A DNA stretch of 64,000 nucleotides, taken from positions 89,900 to 153,899 of the forward strand of contig JAGALB010000043.1 in NCBI GenBank assembly GCA_017625405.1, in the 5' to 3' direction. Source of the DNA: Ruminiclostridium sp. Its GTDB lineage: Bacteria; Bacillota; Clostridia; Oscillospirales; Ruminococcaceae. Below, piece after piece: positions 42,145 to 50,988 of this stretch. The notes beneath the pieces were generated by a model that ran no database searches, was not told the DNA's origin, and was given only the letters and a program-made list of their open reading frames with translations. Every line of letters starts with the position of its first letter. Position 1 is the stretch's first letter. The position numbers and the translations under genes are program-made.

Positions 42145-43539
42145 ATGCTTAATGATATTATTTCCGCTGTAAATGATGCCCTTTACAGCTATATTCTGAT
42201 TATTCTTCTTGTTGCAGGAGGAATTTACTTTACAGTACGCACCCGTTTTGCTTCATTCAGGCTTTTTGGCGAACAGCTCCGTGCTGTGACTGAGAAATCC
42301 GATGGCGGTGTTTCTTCTTTCCAGGCTCTTATGGTATCCACAGCTTCCCGTGTCGGCACAGGAAATATAGTAGGTGTTTCAACCGCTTTGTGTCTGGGCG
42401 GTTTCGGTTCGGTGTTCTGGATGTGGATAATTGCAATAATCGGCAGTGCATCTGCGCTTATTGAAAGCACGCTGGCTCAGATTTATAAGAAAAAAGGCGA
42501 AGACGGCTGTTACGGCGGTCCTGCATATTATATAGAAACAGCATTAAAAAACAGAGTTCTCGCCGTTATCTTTTCGGTGCTTCTTATACTTACTTATGGC
42601 GTCGGATTCAATATGCTGGCTTCCTATAATCTTCAGTCAACCTTTTCAGCATACAGCTTTTACGATGCTAACACAACTCCCGTTATTATAGGCTTGATAC
42701 TTGCTGCTCTTGTATTCTACTGTCTTATGGGCGGCGGTGGACGAGTTATAAAGGCTACAAGCTTTCTTGTTCCTGTTATGGGTGTTGCTTATATTCTTGT
42801 TTCCCTTTTAATAGTTGTGCTTAACATAACAAGTCTTCCCTCCGTTTTTGCCGCAATTTTTGAAGAGGCATTCAATTTTGAAGCTATCTTCGGCGGTTTT
42901 GGCGGCTCCTGTGTCATGTACGGCATAAAAAGAGGATTATTCAGTAACGAAGCAGGTGTAGGTTCTGCGCCTAATGCGTCTGCGTCGGCAGAAGTCAGTC
43001 ATCCTGTAAAGCAGGGACTTGTCCAGGTTTTGTCTGTATTTATTGATACGATTCTTGTGTGCAGTGCAACAGCCTTTATGTGTATGTGTTCAGGAGTAGA
43101 GCCCACAGAAAAGCTTTCAGGTGCGCCGTATGTTCAGGCGGCACTTTCCGAAACTCTCGGCGGCTTCGGTCCGATATTCATAACAGTAGCGATGATTCTT
43201 TTTGCATTCACAACGCTGCTTGGAAATCTTTATTATGTTGACAAATGCATTATTCATATTATGAAGCGCAAGCCGGGCAAACTCTTTATGACAGTTTATC
43301 ATGTAATAGCATCGCTTATTGTTCTTGCAGGTTCATGCCTTTCTGCGGACCTCCTGTGGAATCTTGCGGATGTACTTATGGGCGGAATGACGCTTATAAA
43401 TATGCCTGTTATTTTTATTCTCAGCAAATATGCTGTCCGTGCATTGAAGGACTACGAAAAACAGAGATACGAAGGAAAAACGCCTGTTTTCCGTGCTGCT
43501 GATATTGATTTACCGCATAAGGTGGATTATTGGGAATAA
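42145..43539 (+). CDS. Sodium:alanine/glycine symporter, AGCS family
   Basis: This 464-aa integral membrane protein carries about 11 helices and imports small amino acids with sodium. It begins MLNDIISAVNDALYSYILIILLVAGG, and the AGCS signatures VSTASRVGTGNIVGVSTAL and KRGLFSNEAGVGSAPNASASAEVSHPVKQGLVQ are present. The start at 42145 is chosen because the promoter's -10 lies at 42105-42110. The ribosome site is weak (GAAAG). Substrate specificity (alanine or glycine) cannot be decided from sequence. Confidence 0.93.
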   Translation: MLNDIISAVNDALYSYILIILLVAGGIYFTVRTRFASFRLFGEQLRAVTEKSDGGVSSFQALMVSTASRVGTGNIVGVSTALCLGGFGSVFWMWIIAIIGSASALIESTLAQIYKKKGEDGCYGGPAYYIETALKNRVLAVIFSVLLILTYGVGFNMLASYNLQSTFSAYSFYDANTTPVIIGLILAALVFYCLMGGGGRVIKATSFLVPVMGVAYILVSLLIVVLNITSLPSVFAAIFEEAFNFEAIFGGFGGSCVMYGIKRGLFSNEAGVGSAPNASASAEVSHPVKQGLVQVLSVFIDTILVCSATAFMCMCSGVEPTEKLSGAPYVQAALSETLGGFGPIFITVAMILFAFTTLLGNLYYVDKCIIHIMKRKPGKLFMTVYHVIASLIVLAGSCLSADLLWNLADVLMGGMTLINMPVIFILSKYAVRALKDYEKQRYEGKTPVFRAADIDLPHKVDYWE

Positions 43540-43542
43540 CTA

Positions 43543-43571
43543 TTGCATTTATTTTTAAAATGCTATATAAT
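43543..43571 (+). promoter_or_regulatory. Sigma-A promoter of tgt
   Basis: TTGCAT (43543-43548), 17 bases, TATAAT (43566-43571). It starts 4 bases after the symporter stop. Confidence 0.65.
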
Positions 43572-43603
43572 AAGCTATTGAGAATAAAACTAAGGAGAAA
43601 TTT

Positions 43604-44737
43604 ATGTATAAACTTTTTAAACAGGAAGGACGTGCCCGCAGAGGCGAGTTTCATACACCTCATGGCGTGATACAGGCTCCTTTCTTTATGAATGTCGGTA
43701 CATCTGCGGCTATAAAGGGCGGTATTTCTTCCCTTGATCTGAAAGACCTGAAGTGTCAGGTTGAGCTTTGCAACACCTATCATCTTCACGTGCGCCCCGG
43801 AGATGATGTAATATATAAAATGGGCGGACTTCATAAGTTCATGAACTGGGACAGACCTATCCTTACAGACAGCGGAGGATTTCAGGTTTTCTCCCTTGCA
43901 AAGCTCCGTAAAATCAAGGAAGAGGGCGTATATTTCAGCTCACATGTTGACGGCAAGAAAATTTTCATGGGTCCTGAAGAAAGTATGCAGATTCAGTCCC
44001 ACTTAGCTTCGACAATTGCAATGGCATTTGACGAATGCGTAGAGAATCCCGCAAAATATGAATATGCAGCACAGTCCATTGAACGTACAACACGCTGGCT
44101 TCATCGCTGTAAGGCTGAAATGGACAGACTCAATTCGCTTCCTGAAACTATCAATAAGCAGCAGATGCTTTTCGGTATCAATCAGGGTGCCACCTTTGAT
44201 GATTTACGTATAAAGCACATGAAGGATATACGTGAGCTTGACCTTGACGGCTTTGCAATCGGTGGCCTTGCAGTAGGTGAGCCTGCTGAGGTTATGTATC
44301 ATATTCTTGATGTGGTGCTTCCTTTTGCACCTGAGGACAAGCCCAGATATTTAATGGGTGTCGGTACTCCCAGCAATATTATTGAAGGCGTATACCGAGG
44401 TATAGATATGTTTGACTGCGTAATGCCCAGCCGTAATGCACGTCATGCAACTGTATTCACATGGCAGGGAATTACCCATCTTACAAATAACTGCTATACT
44501 CTTGACGACAAGCCTATTGACGAGGAATGCGACTGTCCTACCTGCCGCAATTTCTCCCGTTCTTACATCAGACATCTGTTCAAGAGCGGAGAATCCCTTG
44601 CAGGCAGACTTGCGGTGCAGCATAATCTGTATTTCTATAATACACTTATGGAAAAAATCCGTGATGCCCTCGATAACGGCACATTTACTGATTTCCGTAA
44701 TCATTATTCGCCCTTACTGGCACAGAAGAGGAAGTAA
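43604..44737 (+). CDS. tgt: tRNA-guanine transglycosylase
   Basis: Tgt exchanges guanine 34 for preQ1 in tRNAs with GUN anticodons. The 377-aa protein has the nucleophile/acid region ILTDSGGFQVFSL, the base-recognition loop GGLAVGEP and the zinc site CDCPTCRNFSRSYIRHL near 307-323. It acts upstream of QueA, whose gene is at 38918. The next gene starts 2 bases after its stop. Confidence 0.96.
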   Translation: MYKLFKQEGRARRGEFHTPHGVIQAPFFMNVGTSAAIKGGISSLDLKDLKCQVELCNTYHLHVRPGDDVIYKMGGLHKFMNWDRPILTDSGGFQVFSLAKLRKIKEEGVYFSSHVDGKKIFMGPEESMQIQSHLASTIAMAFDECVENPAKYEYAAQSIERTTRWLHRCKAEMDRLNSLPETINKQQMLFGINQGATFDDLRIKHMKDIRELDLDGFAIGGLAVGEPAEVMYHILDVVLPFAPEDKPRYLMGVGTPSNIIEGVYRGIDMFDCVMPSRNARHATVFTWQGITHLTNNCYTLDDKPIDEECDCPTCRNFSRSYIRHLFKSGESLAGRLAVQHNLYFYNTLMEKIRDALDNGTFTDFRNHYSPLLAQKRK

Positions 44738-44738
44738 A

Positions 44739-45449
44739 ATGGCTCACTGGATAACTCATACAATTGTTGCTGAAAAAGTAGCTGAAAAGTTGACTTTTCT
44801 TGATAAAAAAGGCTTCTGCATCGGAAATATCGCTCCCGACTGCAATATAGAAAATGAAGACTGGGCAGCCTTTGTGCCTCCTCGTGAAGTAACGCATTTT
44901 ATGGGAGATAGTAAAAAAAGCATGGAAGGCTGCGAAAAATTCTTTGATACTTATATAAAAAACAAGAATTTCGCTTCAGATGAGCACTACTCTTTTCTTC
45001 TCGGTTATTATTCCCACCTTGTAACCGATGTGAAATGGCTTGAATATATGCATGATACATACAGGATAAACGACTGCTATGAACGGATAAAGACAATCCC
45101 TGAATTATATGATAAAATCAGAGATTTGCCCGTAGAATACTATTCAATCAAAAACACTTTAGGTAAAAGATGCTTTCTTGATGATGTTGTGGATATTGAA
45201 CAGCGTTATATCATAGAAAATCCTGGAAATTCATACAACGGCATTCTGAGGAAAACTACAGAATTTCCTGATTATATTGATTTTCTTCCTGAAGGCGCAA
45301 TCCTGCGTAAAATCGGTATTATGGCGTATGAGCCGCCCACCGAAATAGCGGAAAGAGAGCATATCTTTTACACCGCAGAGGAGTATAAGAGCTTTATAAC
45401 AGATATGACAGAGCTTATGTGCAAGCTTATAACCGATAAATGTTCATAA
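44739..45449 (+). CDS. Zinc-dependent phospholipase C-like hydrolase
   Basis: The 236-aa protein begins MAHWITHTIVAEKVAEKL and has GNIAPDCNIEN, THFMGDSKKS and FLLGYYSHLVTDVKWLEYM. The histidines and aspartates in these positions match the metal ligands of the zinc-dependent phospholipase C/S1-P1-like fold (His near the N-terminus, Asp in IAPD, His-x3-Asp in HLVTD). There is no signal peptide, so it is probably cytoplasmic and its substrate is unknown. It starts 2 bases after tgt with AGAGGAA as ribosome site. The upstream part of the longer frame is a shadow within tgt. Confidence 0.82.
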   Translation: MAHWITHTIVAEKVAEKLTFLDKKGFCIGNIAPDCNIENEDWAAFVPPREVTHFMGDSKKSMEGCEKFFDTYIKNKNFASDEHYSFLLGYYSHLVTDVKWLEYMHDTYRINDCYERIKTIPELYDKIRDLPVEYYSIKNTLGKRCFLDDVVDIEQRYIIENPGNSYNGILRKTTEFPDYIDFLPEGAILRKIGIMAYEPPTEIAEREHIFYTAEEYKSFITDMTELMCKLITDKCS

Positions 45450-45453
45450 AACC

Positions 45454-45479
45454 AAAGCCACAGGAAAACCTGTGGCTTT
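45454..45479. terminator. Bidirectional terminator
   Basis: AAAGCCACAGG (45454-45464), loop AAAA, CCTGTGGCTTT (45469-45479), between two convergent genes. Confidence 0.88.
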
Positions 45480-45483
45480 AATA

Positions 45484-45921
45484 TTAGGATTTACTTTTTT
45501 TATTTTTAAAGTATAGATAGAAGTTTATAGCAGCAATTCCACAATTAAAAAAGGATAAGATGACAGATATGATACTTAATTCTGATATAGCTGCAATAAG
45601 AAAAGCAAAGGCTGCTAAAACAGACGCAAATCCTGCTATAAGATGTAATTTATATCGCTTGTTCTCGCTGACAATCACTTCTTTTTCTTTTTCCTTGGCA
45701 ATCGGAATATCCTCATCACTTTCATAATCATCATGAACGAGGTAATCGGTAGTTACTCCGAATATTTCGCTTATTTTAAGAAGATTAGGTACATCGGGCA
45801 GGGTACTTTCAAGTTCCCAGCGTGAAATTGCCTGCCTTGAAACATCAAGCATCTCTGCAAGTTCTTCCTGTGACAGCCCCTTCGATTTTCTGAGTTTAAT
45901 TAATTTTTCGTGAAATTTCAT
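45484..45921 (-). CDS. XRE-family regulator with two membrane helices
   Basis: The 145-aa protein has an N-terminal Cro/C1-type helix-turn-helix (residues 5-60, LIKLRKSKGLSQEELAEMLDVSRQAISRWELESTLPDVPNLLKISEIFGV) and two membrane helices in the C-terminal 60 residues. Such membrane-tethered XRE proteins are common in Firmicutes. The start at 45921 is fixed by AAGGAGG; longer readings have no ribosome site. It is divergent from birA-bioY and shares a promoter sequence pattern with it. Confidence 0.88.
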   Translation of the reverse strand: MKFHEKLIKLRKSKGLSQEELAEMLDVSRQAISRWELESTLPDVPNLLKISEIFGVTTDYLVHDDYESDEDIPIAKEKEKEVIVSENKRYKLHLIAGFASVLAAFAFLIAAISELSIISVILSFFNCGIAAINFYLYFKNKKSKS

Positions 45922-46033
45922 TTTAATTTCCTCCTTGATTTGATAGCTTAATTCTATCAATTCGCCATGAAAAACTCTACCACTTCTATGTAGCAATTCC
46001 GCAACTGAATGTAACATTTCCTTTTATAAAGCC

Positions 46034-46062
46034 ATTTTAACATAACAATAAGTTGTTGTCAA
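46034..46062 (-). promoter_or_regulatory. Sigma-A promoter of the XRE gene
   Basis: Minus strand TTGACA (46062-46057), 17 bases, TAAAAT (46039-46034), about 110 bases before the gene start. Confidence 0.72.
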
Positions 46063-46099
46063 CGGAAAAATGATATTGTCACCGCTTTTTCAAAACAAG

Positions 46100-46128
46100 T
46101 TGACAATAACTATTATTTATGCTAAAAT
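46100..46128 (+). promoter_or_regulatory. Sigma-A promoter of birA-bioY
   Basis: TTGACA (46100-46105), 17 bases, TAAAAT (46123-46128). The -35 region GTTGACAATAAC nearly repeats the divergent GTTGACAACAAC. Confidence 0.75.
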
Positions 46129-46159
46129 GAATTATCAATAAAAACGGAGTGTTCACAAA

Positions 46160-47140
46160 ATGACAATTAAGGAACAAATTCTGAATATACTTGAATCAGC
46201 AAAAGGCAGCTTTGTTTCGGGGGAAGAAATCGCCGAAATACTTTCTGTCAGCAGAAATGCCGTATGGAAAGGTATAAACTCCCTTAAAGCTGACGGTCAT
46301 ATAATTACAGCAGTCACGAATAAGGGGTACTGCCTTTCGGAAAACAGCAGCATTTTTACTGCACAGTCGGTTTACGCGAATTTATCTTCCGCACTTCGGG
46401 AAAAGCTGGTTATTTCCGTTGTTCCCGAAGTTGGTTCTACAAATACCGAGCTTAAGGCTCTGGCTGAAAAGGGCGGGGCAGACGGCACAGTACTTATTGC
46501 TGTCTCTCAGACTGCAGGAAGAGGCAGACTGGGCAGAAGCTTTTATTCCCCGAAGGACACAGGTCTTTATATGAGTGTGCTGCTTCGTCCTGATTTTTCC
46601 GCTTCCGAAGCCCTGAATATAACAGCCTGCGCTGCGGTATCTGCCGCAAGGGCGATTGATAAGGCCGCTGATGCTGAAACCCAGATAAAATGGGTGAATG
46701 ATATTTATCTTGATGGTAAAAAGGTCTGTGGAATCCTGACCGAAGCTTCCATAGATTTTGAAAGCGGCGGTCTTAATTATGCTGTTCTGGGCATCGGTAT
46801 AAATCTGAATACTGAGGTTTTTCCTGACGAATTGAAGAATGTTGCTGCTTGTGTAAGCGCAGATAAGACTGATTTGCGTCCTTTTGTTGCTGCGGAGTTT
46901 CTTAGAAATTTCTTTGGATATTACAATAATCTTTCAGAGCGTGAGTTCCTGTCTGAATACCGAAGCCGCTCGTTATTGACTGGTAAAGAGATAACCTTTG
47001 TAAGAGGAAATGATGCTTTTAATGGTACGGTTACAGGAATTGATGATGAAATGCGACTCGTTGTGACGCTTGCTGACGGAAAAGAAGCCTCTTTTTCTTC
47101 AGGTGAAGTACAGCTCGTAAAGGGTGATCTGGTAAAATGA
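46160..47140 (+). CDS. birA: Biotin operon repressor/biotin-protein ligase
   Basis: BirA makes biotinyl-AMP, attaches biotin to carboxylases and, with its N-terminal helix-turn-helix, represses biotin genes. The 326-aa protein has the winged helix (about 1-60, SGEEIAEILSVSRNAVWKGINSLKADG), the adenylate-binding loop TAGRGRLGRSF, the KWVNDIYLDGKKVCGIL catalytic part and a C-terminal SH3-like domain. Its TGA overlaps the bioY ATG (ATGA). Confidence 0.95.
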   Translation: MTIKEQILNILESAKGSFVSGEEIAEILSVSRNAVWKGINSLKADGHIITAVTNKGYCLSENSSIFTAQSVYANLSSALREKLVISVVPEVGSTNTELKALAEKGGADGTVLIAVSQTAGRGRLGRSFYSPKDTGLYMSVLLRPDFSASEALNITACAAVSAARAIDKAADAETQIKWVNDIYLDGKKVCGILTEASIDFESGGLNYAVLGIGINLNTEVFPDELKNVAACVSADKTDLRPFVAAEFLRNFFGYYNNLSEREFLSEYRSRSLLTGKEITFVRGNDAFNGTVTGIDDEMRLVVTLADGKEASFSSGEVQLVKGDLVK

Positions 47141-47658
47141 AGCATATAAAAACATCCGACATGGCGGTTATTGCTGTATTTTCTGCTTTGATTGCCGTTT
47201 TATCCATGATTTCAATACCCGTGCCTTTGGGTGTACCCGTTACGCTCCAGACTTTTATAATTGCCGTTGCAGGTTTTACTCTCGGTTCAGGCAGAAGCAT
47301 GATATCTGTTATTGTATATATCGCTCTGGGGGCTGTCGGGCTTCCTGTTTTTTCAGGCTTTCAGGGCGGATTAGGAGCATTGTTCGGGATGACAGGCGGT
47401 TTTATTGTAGGGTTCATTCCTTATGTTTTTATGTGCGGCATACGAAATAAAAAATACCTTTTCAGGCTTTTATCAGCTTTTGCCGGTCTTATTATCTGTC
47501 ATTCATGCGGTATTGCATGGTATTATTTTCTTACCGATAGTTTTGTAAGCGGTATATTTACAGTATCACTACCGTATCTGCCAAAGGACATAATAAGCAT
47601 TTTATGTGCACTTGCTGTATCCGATAAATTGAAGCCTGTTATTCAAAAATTCAATTAA
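47137..47658 (+). CDS. bioY: Biotin transporter S component BioY
   Basis: BioY is the membrane biotin-binding (S) component of an ECF-type importer; it works with shared EcfA and EcfT encoded elsewhere. The 173-aa protein has about six helices and the BioY hallmarks SIPVPLGVPVTLQTFIIAVAGFTLGSGRSMISVIVYIALGAVGLPVFSGFQGG. It overlaps birA by 4 bases, so biotin uptake and its sensor are made together. No terminator is visible after it. Confidence 0.96.
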   Translation: MKHIKTSDMAVIAVFSALIAVLSMISIPVPLGVPVTLQTFIIAVAGFTLGSGRSMISVIVYIALGAVGLPVFSGFQGGLGALFGMTGGFIVGFIPYVFMCGIRNKKYLFRLLSAFAGLIICHSCGIAWYYFLTDSFVSGIFTVSLPYLPKDIISILCALAVSDKLKPVIQKFN

Positions 47659-47661
47659 GCA

Positions 47662-47690
47662 TTGCATTTTTACAGGAAATGTGGTAAAAT
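47662..47690 (+). promoter_or_regulatory. Sigma-A promoter of glgP
   Basis: TTGCAT (47662-47667), 17 bases, TAAAAT (47685-47690). Confidence 0.6.
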
Positions 47691-47722
47691 AATCACAATA
47701 TATTATATTTAAGGAGAAAGAT

Positions 47723-50092
47723 ATGTTTTCAAAAGAAACTTTTTTAAAGGAATTCGGTAAGATTCTTTCTGAGGAATACGGTGTTGAAGCTTCAAAGGCG
47801 ACAGCTCCTCAGATTCATGATGCGGTTTCCCGTGCTGTTATGCAGGGTATCGGCGAAGACTGGGCAAAGAGCAAGAAGGCGCATCAGAGTAACAGAAGAG
47901 CCTGCTATTTTTCCATGGAATTCTTGGTAGGCAGAGCAGTGTATAACAATCTCCTCTGTCTCGGTATCGAGGAAGAGGTGCGTAATGCACTTGCTGAAAT
48001 CGGTGTAAATCTTTCTGATCTTGAAGAAATTGAAGACGCAGCTTTAGGAAACGGCGGTCTTGGCCGTCTTGCAGCCTGCTTCTTAGACAGTGCAGCAACA
48101 CTTGATTTACCTCTTGACGGTTACGGAATCCGTTATAAATATGGTCTTTTCAAGCAGTCCATCAAGGATGGCTTCCAGTGTGAAGATGCCGATAACTGGA
48201 CAGAATACGGCGATCCCTGGAGCAAGCGTATAAATACAGATACCGTAACAGTAACATACGGCGACCAGGTTGTAAAGGCTGTGCCTTATGATATGCCGAT
48301 TGTAGCTTACGGCACAAAGCATATCAGCACACTCCGTCTCTGGCAGGCTGAGCCTTTAAAGGAATTTGACTTCGGTCTTTTCAATGATCAGAAATATGAT
48401 CAGGCATGCAGAGAGCAGAGAATGGCAGAGGATATTTCCCGTGTTCTTTATCCTAACGACGACACAAGAGAAGGTAAGATTCTCCGTCTTAAGCAGGAAT
48501 ATTTCTTCTCCTCCGCTTCTGTTCAGGATATTGTTAAGAAGCACAAGGAAAGCGGCTATGATTTAAAGAAGTTCTATGAGAAGGTTACTATTCAGCTCAA
48601 TGATACTCATCCTGTAATTTCTATCCCTGAACTCATCCGTATTCTTGTTGACGAAGAAGGCTTTGGTTTCTTTGAAGCCCTTGAAATTGCGAAGAAGACA
48701 TTTAACTATACAAATCATACCATTATGGCTGAGGCTCTTGAAAAGTGGAGCGTTGATATTGTAAAGGAAGTTGTTCCGAGAATCTATGAGATCATCCTTC
48801 AGATCAACGAAGCTTTCATCGGTGAAATGTACAAGGCTGGCAAGCTTCAGAGTGAAATCTATGATTTAAAGATGATTTCGGGCGATCTTATCCATATGGC
48901 AAAGATGGCGATTTACTGTTCTACCTATGTGAACGGCGTAGCGGCAATCCATACTGAAATATTAAAGAATGACGCTCTCAAGGAATGGTATGATCTTTAT
49001 CCCGAAAAGTTCCAGAATAAGACAAACGGTATTACTCCCCGCCGTTGGATTGCTCTTTGCAATAAGGAGCTTTCCGCACTTATTTCCGAACTCAACAAGG
49101 GTGATGAATGGAAGACTGATTTAGACCAGCTCCAGAAGCTCAAGTGGTTTGCGGACAACAAGAACGAGCTCCAGCGCTTTATGGATATCAAGCACACAAA
49201 GAAGGTTCAGCTTGCTGAATATATCAAGGAGCATGAGGGTATTGAAATCAATCCCGACAGCATTTTTGACATTCAGATAAAGCGTCTTCATGAATATAAG
49301 CGTCAGCTTCTCAACGCTTTCGGTATTCTTTATATCTATTTCGGTATCAAGGACGGCTCTATCAAGGATTTCCGCCCTATGACATTCATCTTCGGTGCCA
49401 AGTCTGCACCCGGATACAGAAGAGCAAAGGGTATCATCAAGTATATCAACGAAATCGGTAAGCTTGTAAACAATGACCCTGATACAAAGGATTTACTGAA
49501 GGTTGTATTTGTTCAGAACTACCGTGTTTCCTATGCTGAAAAGCTGGTTACAGCTGCGGATATCTCCGAACAGATTTCCACAGCAGGCACAGAGGCCAGC
49601 GGTACAGGTAACATGAAGTTCATGCTCAACGGTACTGTTACTCTCGGTACTCTTGATGGTGCAAACGTTGAAATTGTAGAAGAAGCCGGCAAGGAAAACA
49701 ACTATATCTTCGGTGCAACGGTAGAAGACCTTGAAGAAATCATGAAGATTTATGATCCTCGTTATCTTGTGGAAGAAAACGAAAAAATCGGCAGAGTTGT
49801 CCGTACTCTTATTGACGGTACAGTAAGCGACGGCGGCACAGGTATCTTCCGTGAACTTTATTTCTCGCTTATGGATGGTGCAAGCTGGCACAGACCCGAC
49901 AATTATCACCTCATCGGCGACCTTGAAAGCTATGTTGAAGCAAAGCTTAAAGTCAACAAGGACTATAAGGATAAGTTCGGATTTGCGAAGAAGTGCTGGA
50001 TGAACATGGCTTGCTCAGGAAAGTTCAGCTCTGACAGAACAATTGCAGACTACGCAAAGGAAATCTGGAAGATTGAAAAGGTGACATTATAA
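47723..50092 (+). CDS. glgP: Glycogen/alpha-glucan phosphorylase
   Basis: GlgP releases glucose 1-phosphate from alpha-1,4-glucans, using pyridoxal phosphate. The 789-aa protein has RACYFSMEFLVGRA, GNGGLGRLAACFLDS, the phosphate site KTNGITPRRWI, the KRLHEYKRQLLN region and the PLP lysine K632 in GTEASGTGNMKFMLNG. The length is typical. It stands alone with its own promoter and terminator; other glycogen genes are not near. Codon choice is strongly biased, consistent with high expression. Confidence 0.96.
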   Translation: MFSKETFLKEFGKILSEEYGVEASKATAPQIHDAVSRAVMQGIGEDWAKSKKAHQSNRRACYFSMEFLVGRAVYNNLLCLGIEEEVRNALAEIGVNLSDLEEIEDAALGNGGLGRLAACFLDSAATLDLPLDGYGIRYKYGLFKQSIKDGFQCEDADNWTEYGDPWSKRINTDTVTVTYGDQVVKAVPYDMPIVAYGTKHISTLRLWQAEPLKEFDFGLFNDQKYDQACREQRMAEDISRVLYPNDDTREGKILRLKQEYFFSSASVQDIVKKHKESGYDLKKFYEKVTIQLNDTHPVISIPELIRILVDEEGFGFFEALEIAKKTFNYTNHTIMAEALEKWSVDIVKEVVPRIYEIILQINEAFIGEMYKAGKLQSEIYDLKMISGDLIHMAKMAIYCSTYVNGVAAIHTEILKNDALKEWYDLYPEKFQNKTNGITPRRWIALCNKELSALISELNKGDEWKTDLDQLQKLKWFADNKNELQRFMDIKHTKKVQLAEYIKEHEGIEINPDSIFDIQIKRLHEYKRQLLNAFGILYIYFGIKDGSIKDFRPMTFIFGAKSAPGYRRAKGIIKYINEIGKLVNNDPDTKDLLKVVFVQNYRVSYAEKLVTAADISEQISTAGTEASGTGNMKFMLNGTVTLGTLDGANVEIVEEAGKENNYIFGATVEDLEEIMKIYDPRYLVEENEKIGRVVRTLIDGTVSDGGTGIFRELYFSLMDGASWHRPDNYHLIGDLESYVEAKLKVNKDYKDKFGFAKKCWMNMACSGKFSSDRTIADYAKEIWKIEKVTL

Positions 50093-50097
50093 TAGCG

Positions 50098-50125
50098 AAA
50101 CCTCCGCACAATTGTGCGGAGGTTT
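50098..50125 (+). terminator. Terminator of glgP
   Basis: AAACCTCCGCAC (50098-50109), loop AATT, GTGCGGAGGTTT (50114-50125), then TTGTT. The next promoter begins 2 bases on. Confidence 0.9.
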
Positions 50126-50127
50126 TG

Positions 50128-50156
50128 TTGACTTTCGTATCTGTTGCTGTTATAAT
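50128..50156 (+). promoter_or_regulatory. Promoter of the Nudix gene
   Basis: TTGACT (50128-50133), 17 bases, TATAAT (50151-50156). It lies directly behind the glgP terminator. Confidence 0.75.
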
Positions 50157-50177
50157 TGTAAAAAAGGGGGCTATATC

Positions 50178-50699
50178 ATGCGAAATCTGTTTACAGTTGA
50201 CAAAAAGGATTATAAAACCGACGGTACTGTTTTTGAACGTCCGTCTGTGCGTGGAATAATTGTTAAAGACGGTAAAATTCTGATGATACACAGCCTGAAA
50301 TATGATTATTACAAGCTTCCCGGTGGCGGTATAGAAAAGGGCGAATCCTATGAGGAAGCATTAATACGTGAAGTCAGTGAAGAAAGCGGATATGTTTTAA
50401 AACCCGATTCAATCAGGGAATTCGGTTATGTCCGCAGAATATCAAAAGGCATGATTGAAGATATTTTCATTCAGGATAATTATTATTTTGTTTGTGAAGC
50501 GGATGAAACACAGGCTTCACAGAATCTTGATGATTATGAAGCAGATGAACTGTTTACACCAGAATTTATAACAGCGGAGCTGGCGATTAAAACGAATAAA
50601 ACTGCCGATCATAAAGAAAAGGCACTGTCACGCACTTTTGAAACAATGATTGAGAGGGAGAACAGGGTTCTGGAAATAATCAAAAAAGAATTGATATAA
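50178..50699 (+). CDS. Nudix hydrolase
   Basis: The 173-aa protein has a complete Nudix box, GGGIEKGESYEEALIREVSEESGY (GX5EX7REUXEEXGU), so it hydrolyses a nucleoside diphosphate linked to another group. The substrate cannot be read from the sequence. The start at 50178 follows AAGGGGG; a longer reading would lie in the promoter. It is alone between a promoter and a strong terminator. Confidence 0.9.
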   Translation: MRNLFTVDKKDYKTDGTVFERPSVRGIIVKDGKILMIHSLKYDYYKLPGGGIEKGESYEEALIREVSEESGYVLKPDSIREFGYVRRISKGMIEDIFIQDNYYFVCEADETQASQNLDDYEADELFTPEFITAELAIKTNKTADHKEKALSRTFETMIERENRVLEIIKKELI

Positions 50700-50700
50700 T

Positions 50701-50734
50701 AAAAACGGAAAGTGAATTTTCACTTTCCGTTTTT
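50701..50734. terminator. Bidirectional terminator
   Basis: AAAAACGGAAAGTGAA (50701-50716) and TTCACTTTCCGTTTTT (50719-50734) form a near-perfect palindrome between convergent genes. Confidence 0.9.
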
Positions 50735-50736
50735 AA

Positions 50737-50988
50737 TTACCATTTCTTATCCTCATGTGCACATCTGCGCACTTTCTGCAAAGCTCTCAGCTCCACATAG
50801 CAGCCACATTTGCCGCACATTCCGTTTATGAGTTCATCGCAGCTTTTACAGATATCAAGCCGCTGATGATACGTTGTATCATCAGCTTTTTTATCTTCGG
50901 GCATTGTTTCGATAAGCTCTCTCACTGTCTTTTTGGTATCTTCATCACTGATTTCGGATAAAAGACAACGTTTGCATATTATTTCCAT
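50737..50988 (-). CDS. Small cysteine-rich protein (DUF6171-like)
   Basis: The 83-aa protein has four cysteine clusters: CKRC (5-8), CKSC near 47, CGKCGC near 58 and a final Cys-His (CAHE). These likely bind zinc or iron-sulfur. It resembles small proteins I recall as DUF6171, without known function. Its ATG shares one base with the abfA stop (TGATG), so it is coupled to abfA, and no promoter of its own is visible. The pairing with a glycosidase looks accidental rather than functional. Confidence 0.78.
   Translation of the reverse strand: MEIICKRCLLSEISDEDTKKTVRELIETMPEDKKADDTTYHQRLDICKSCDELINGMCGKCGCYVELRALQKVRRCAHEDKKW

Noticed and set aside
44436-44738. In-frame upstream extension of the phospholipase C-like gene by 101 codons
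   Set aside because: It overlaps tgt almost wholly in another frame; the ATG at 44739 has AGAGGAA and the conserved N-terminus begins there.
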